DNA of 64,000 nt. Source: Chloroflexota bacterium (lineage in GTDB: Bacteria > Chloroflexota > Anaerolineae > Anaerolineales > UBA11579). The DNA lies in the NCBI GenBank assembly GCA_018662365.1, contig JABJGH010000022.1:101499-165498 (forward strand), given 5' to 3'. The notes below the pieces were generated by a model. The model had not been told where the DNA came from. It did no database searches and saw only the letters and a program-made list of their open reading frames with translations. Each line of letters begins with the position of its first letter. Position 1 is the first letter of the stretch. The translations under genes and the position numbers were made by a program. Below, piece by piece: positions 63,483 through 64,000 of the stretch.

Positions 63483-63816
63483 ATGCTCTGGTTTATTCTA
63501 CGACACCTTTTTTTCATCGATCCTATCAATTTTCAGTCTCACCCAGTTATCAAACACAGAAAAAGACCTCGAAATCTTGATCCTTCGCCATCAACTCGCC
63601 ATCTTACAACGAAAATTCAAGCACCCTGTCAAACCAACTCGTATTGAGAAGCTAACTCTTGCTGTTCTAACCATCAAACTAAAACAATTTTCTCATAGAT
63701 CAACCGATCAATTACGCAATTTGATCTTGATCTTCCAACCCGAAACAATCTTTCATTGGCACCGGGACCTGGTTCGTCGGAAATGGACGTTATATAAGAA
63801 AAATCAGGATGGGTGA
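63483..63816 (+). pseudogene. Truncated, frameshifted transposase N-terminus (integrase-core type)
   Basis: From the ATG at 63483 the frame reads MLWFILRHLF. At the run of seven thymines (63508-63514) the reading continues in another frame with SSILSIFSLTQLS and then LEILILRHQLAILQRK and PETIFHWHRDLVRRKW. This is the N-terminal helix-turn-helix region of integrase-core transposases. It stops at 63816 without the DDE domain, so the element is dead. Confidence 0.7.
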
Positions 63817-63945
63817 CCCTCTCTTTCCAAAGGCACAAAGAATCTCATTATACAACTAGTGTTTGAAGTCAGCATGAGTGGTGTAATACGTCATATCCTC
63901 CAGGACACTTTGTTGTAATAATAAAGCAACAAAAAGGAGGACGAC

Positions 63946-64000
63946 ATGCACAAAGATGCCAAGGAAGAATTGAGAGTAAGGCTCAAGTTAACAGTACTTG
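63946..64000 (+). CDS. Start of an unknown gene cut by the window end
   Basis: An AAGGAGG ribosome site (63933-63940 region) precedes an ATG at 63946 and 18 codons run to the window edge, starting MHKDAKEELR. Too little is visible to assign a family. Confidence 0.45.
   Translation, partial: MHKDAKEELRVRLKLTVL

Noticed and set aside
63374..63580. 68-codon plus-strand frame
   Set aside because: It is an out-of-frame reading of the transposase remnant; the neighbouring frames give the recognisable protein.

Overview
The window looks like chromosome from a low-GC member of the Chloroflexota, most like Anaerolineae. I infer this from the gene mix, not from a marker gene: a class I two-part fumarase, BMP-type purine transporters, a soluble RpoN module, an AOR-type tungsten enzyme and SH3-type lipoproteins. 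Nearly all genes are intact, densely packed and grouped in short operons. Only the last 4 kb is degraded and mobile in character.

Layout. 1-5.3 kb (minus): a sigma-54 module of rpoN, a soluble PAS/GAF histidine kinase, an NtrC-type AAA+ regulator without a DNA-binding domain, and an SDR oxidoreductase. 5.5-7.9 kb (plus): a secreted M28 peptidase and hflX. 7.9-17.5 kb (minus): PIG-L deacetylase, rpiA, pgi, an unknown protein, dinB, xdhC, a cytochrome b5-like protein, plsC, TerC, TauE/SafE and a tyrosine recombinase. 17.8-25.3 kb: an SH3 lipoprotein, a DppBC-type permease pair without partners, AOR, kynU and fdhD. 25.3-30 kb (minus): an RND exporter with a four-copy internal repeat and its probable regulator. 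30-36.3 kb: a MshA-like glycosyltransferase, tRNA-Thr, udk, cyclophilin, a VTT-type membrane protein, a DnaQ-DinG helicase and tRNA-Gly. 36.4-43.5 kb (plus): adenine deaminase and a complete BMP-family ABC transporter. 43.5-48.2 kb (minus): an RlmN-like radical SAM protein with a flavoprotein and an isochorismatase-fold hydrolase, class I fumarase and a methyltransferase. 48.4-50.9 kb (plus): an aromatic amino acid hydroxylase and ettA. 51-59.6 kb (minus): a second BMP-type transporter and a xanthine-dehydrogenase-type molybdenum hydroxylase. 59.7-64 kb: a tRNA 3'-end remnant, repeat arrays, a thioredoxin/DUF2892/Crp/CDF block, a broken GHKL ATPase and transposase debris.

Main metabolic theme: purine use. 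Two BMP-type importers, adenine deaminase, a molybdenum hydroxylase and the sulfuration/maturation factor XdhC (43 kb away) could together take up nucleosides or bases and oxidise them towards urate. A palindromic motif is shared upstream of ade and of the first importer.

Regulation is unusually readable here. There is a candidate manganese riboswitch of the yybP-ykoY kind before a Mn-type CDF exporter. A CRP-type operator sits near -41 of a DUF2892 gene next to its own Crp-family regulator. A structured leader precedes the molybdenum hydroxylase genes. Several genes (hflX, udk, dinG) appear to be leaderless. All functional calls come from reading motifs by eye; no database search was run.
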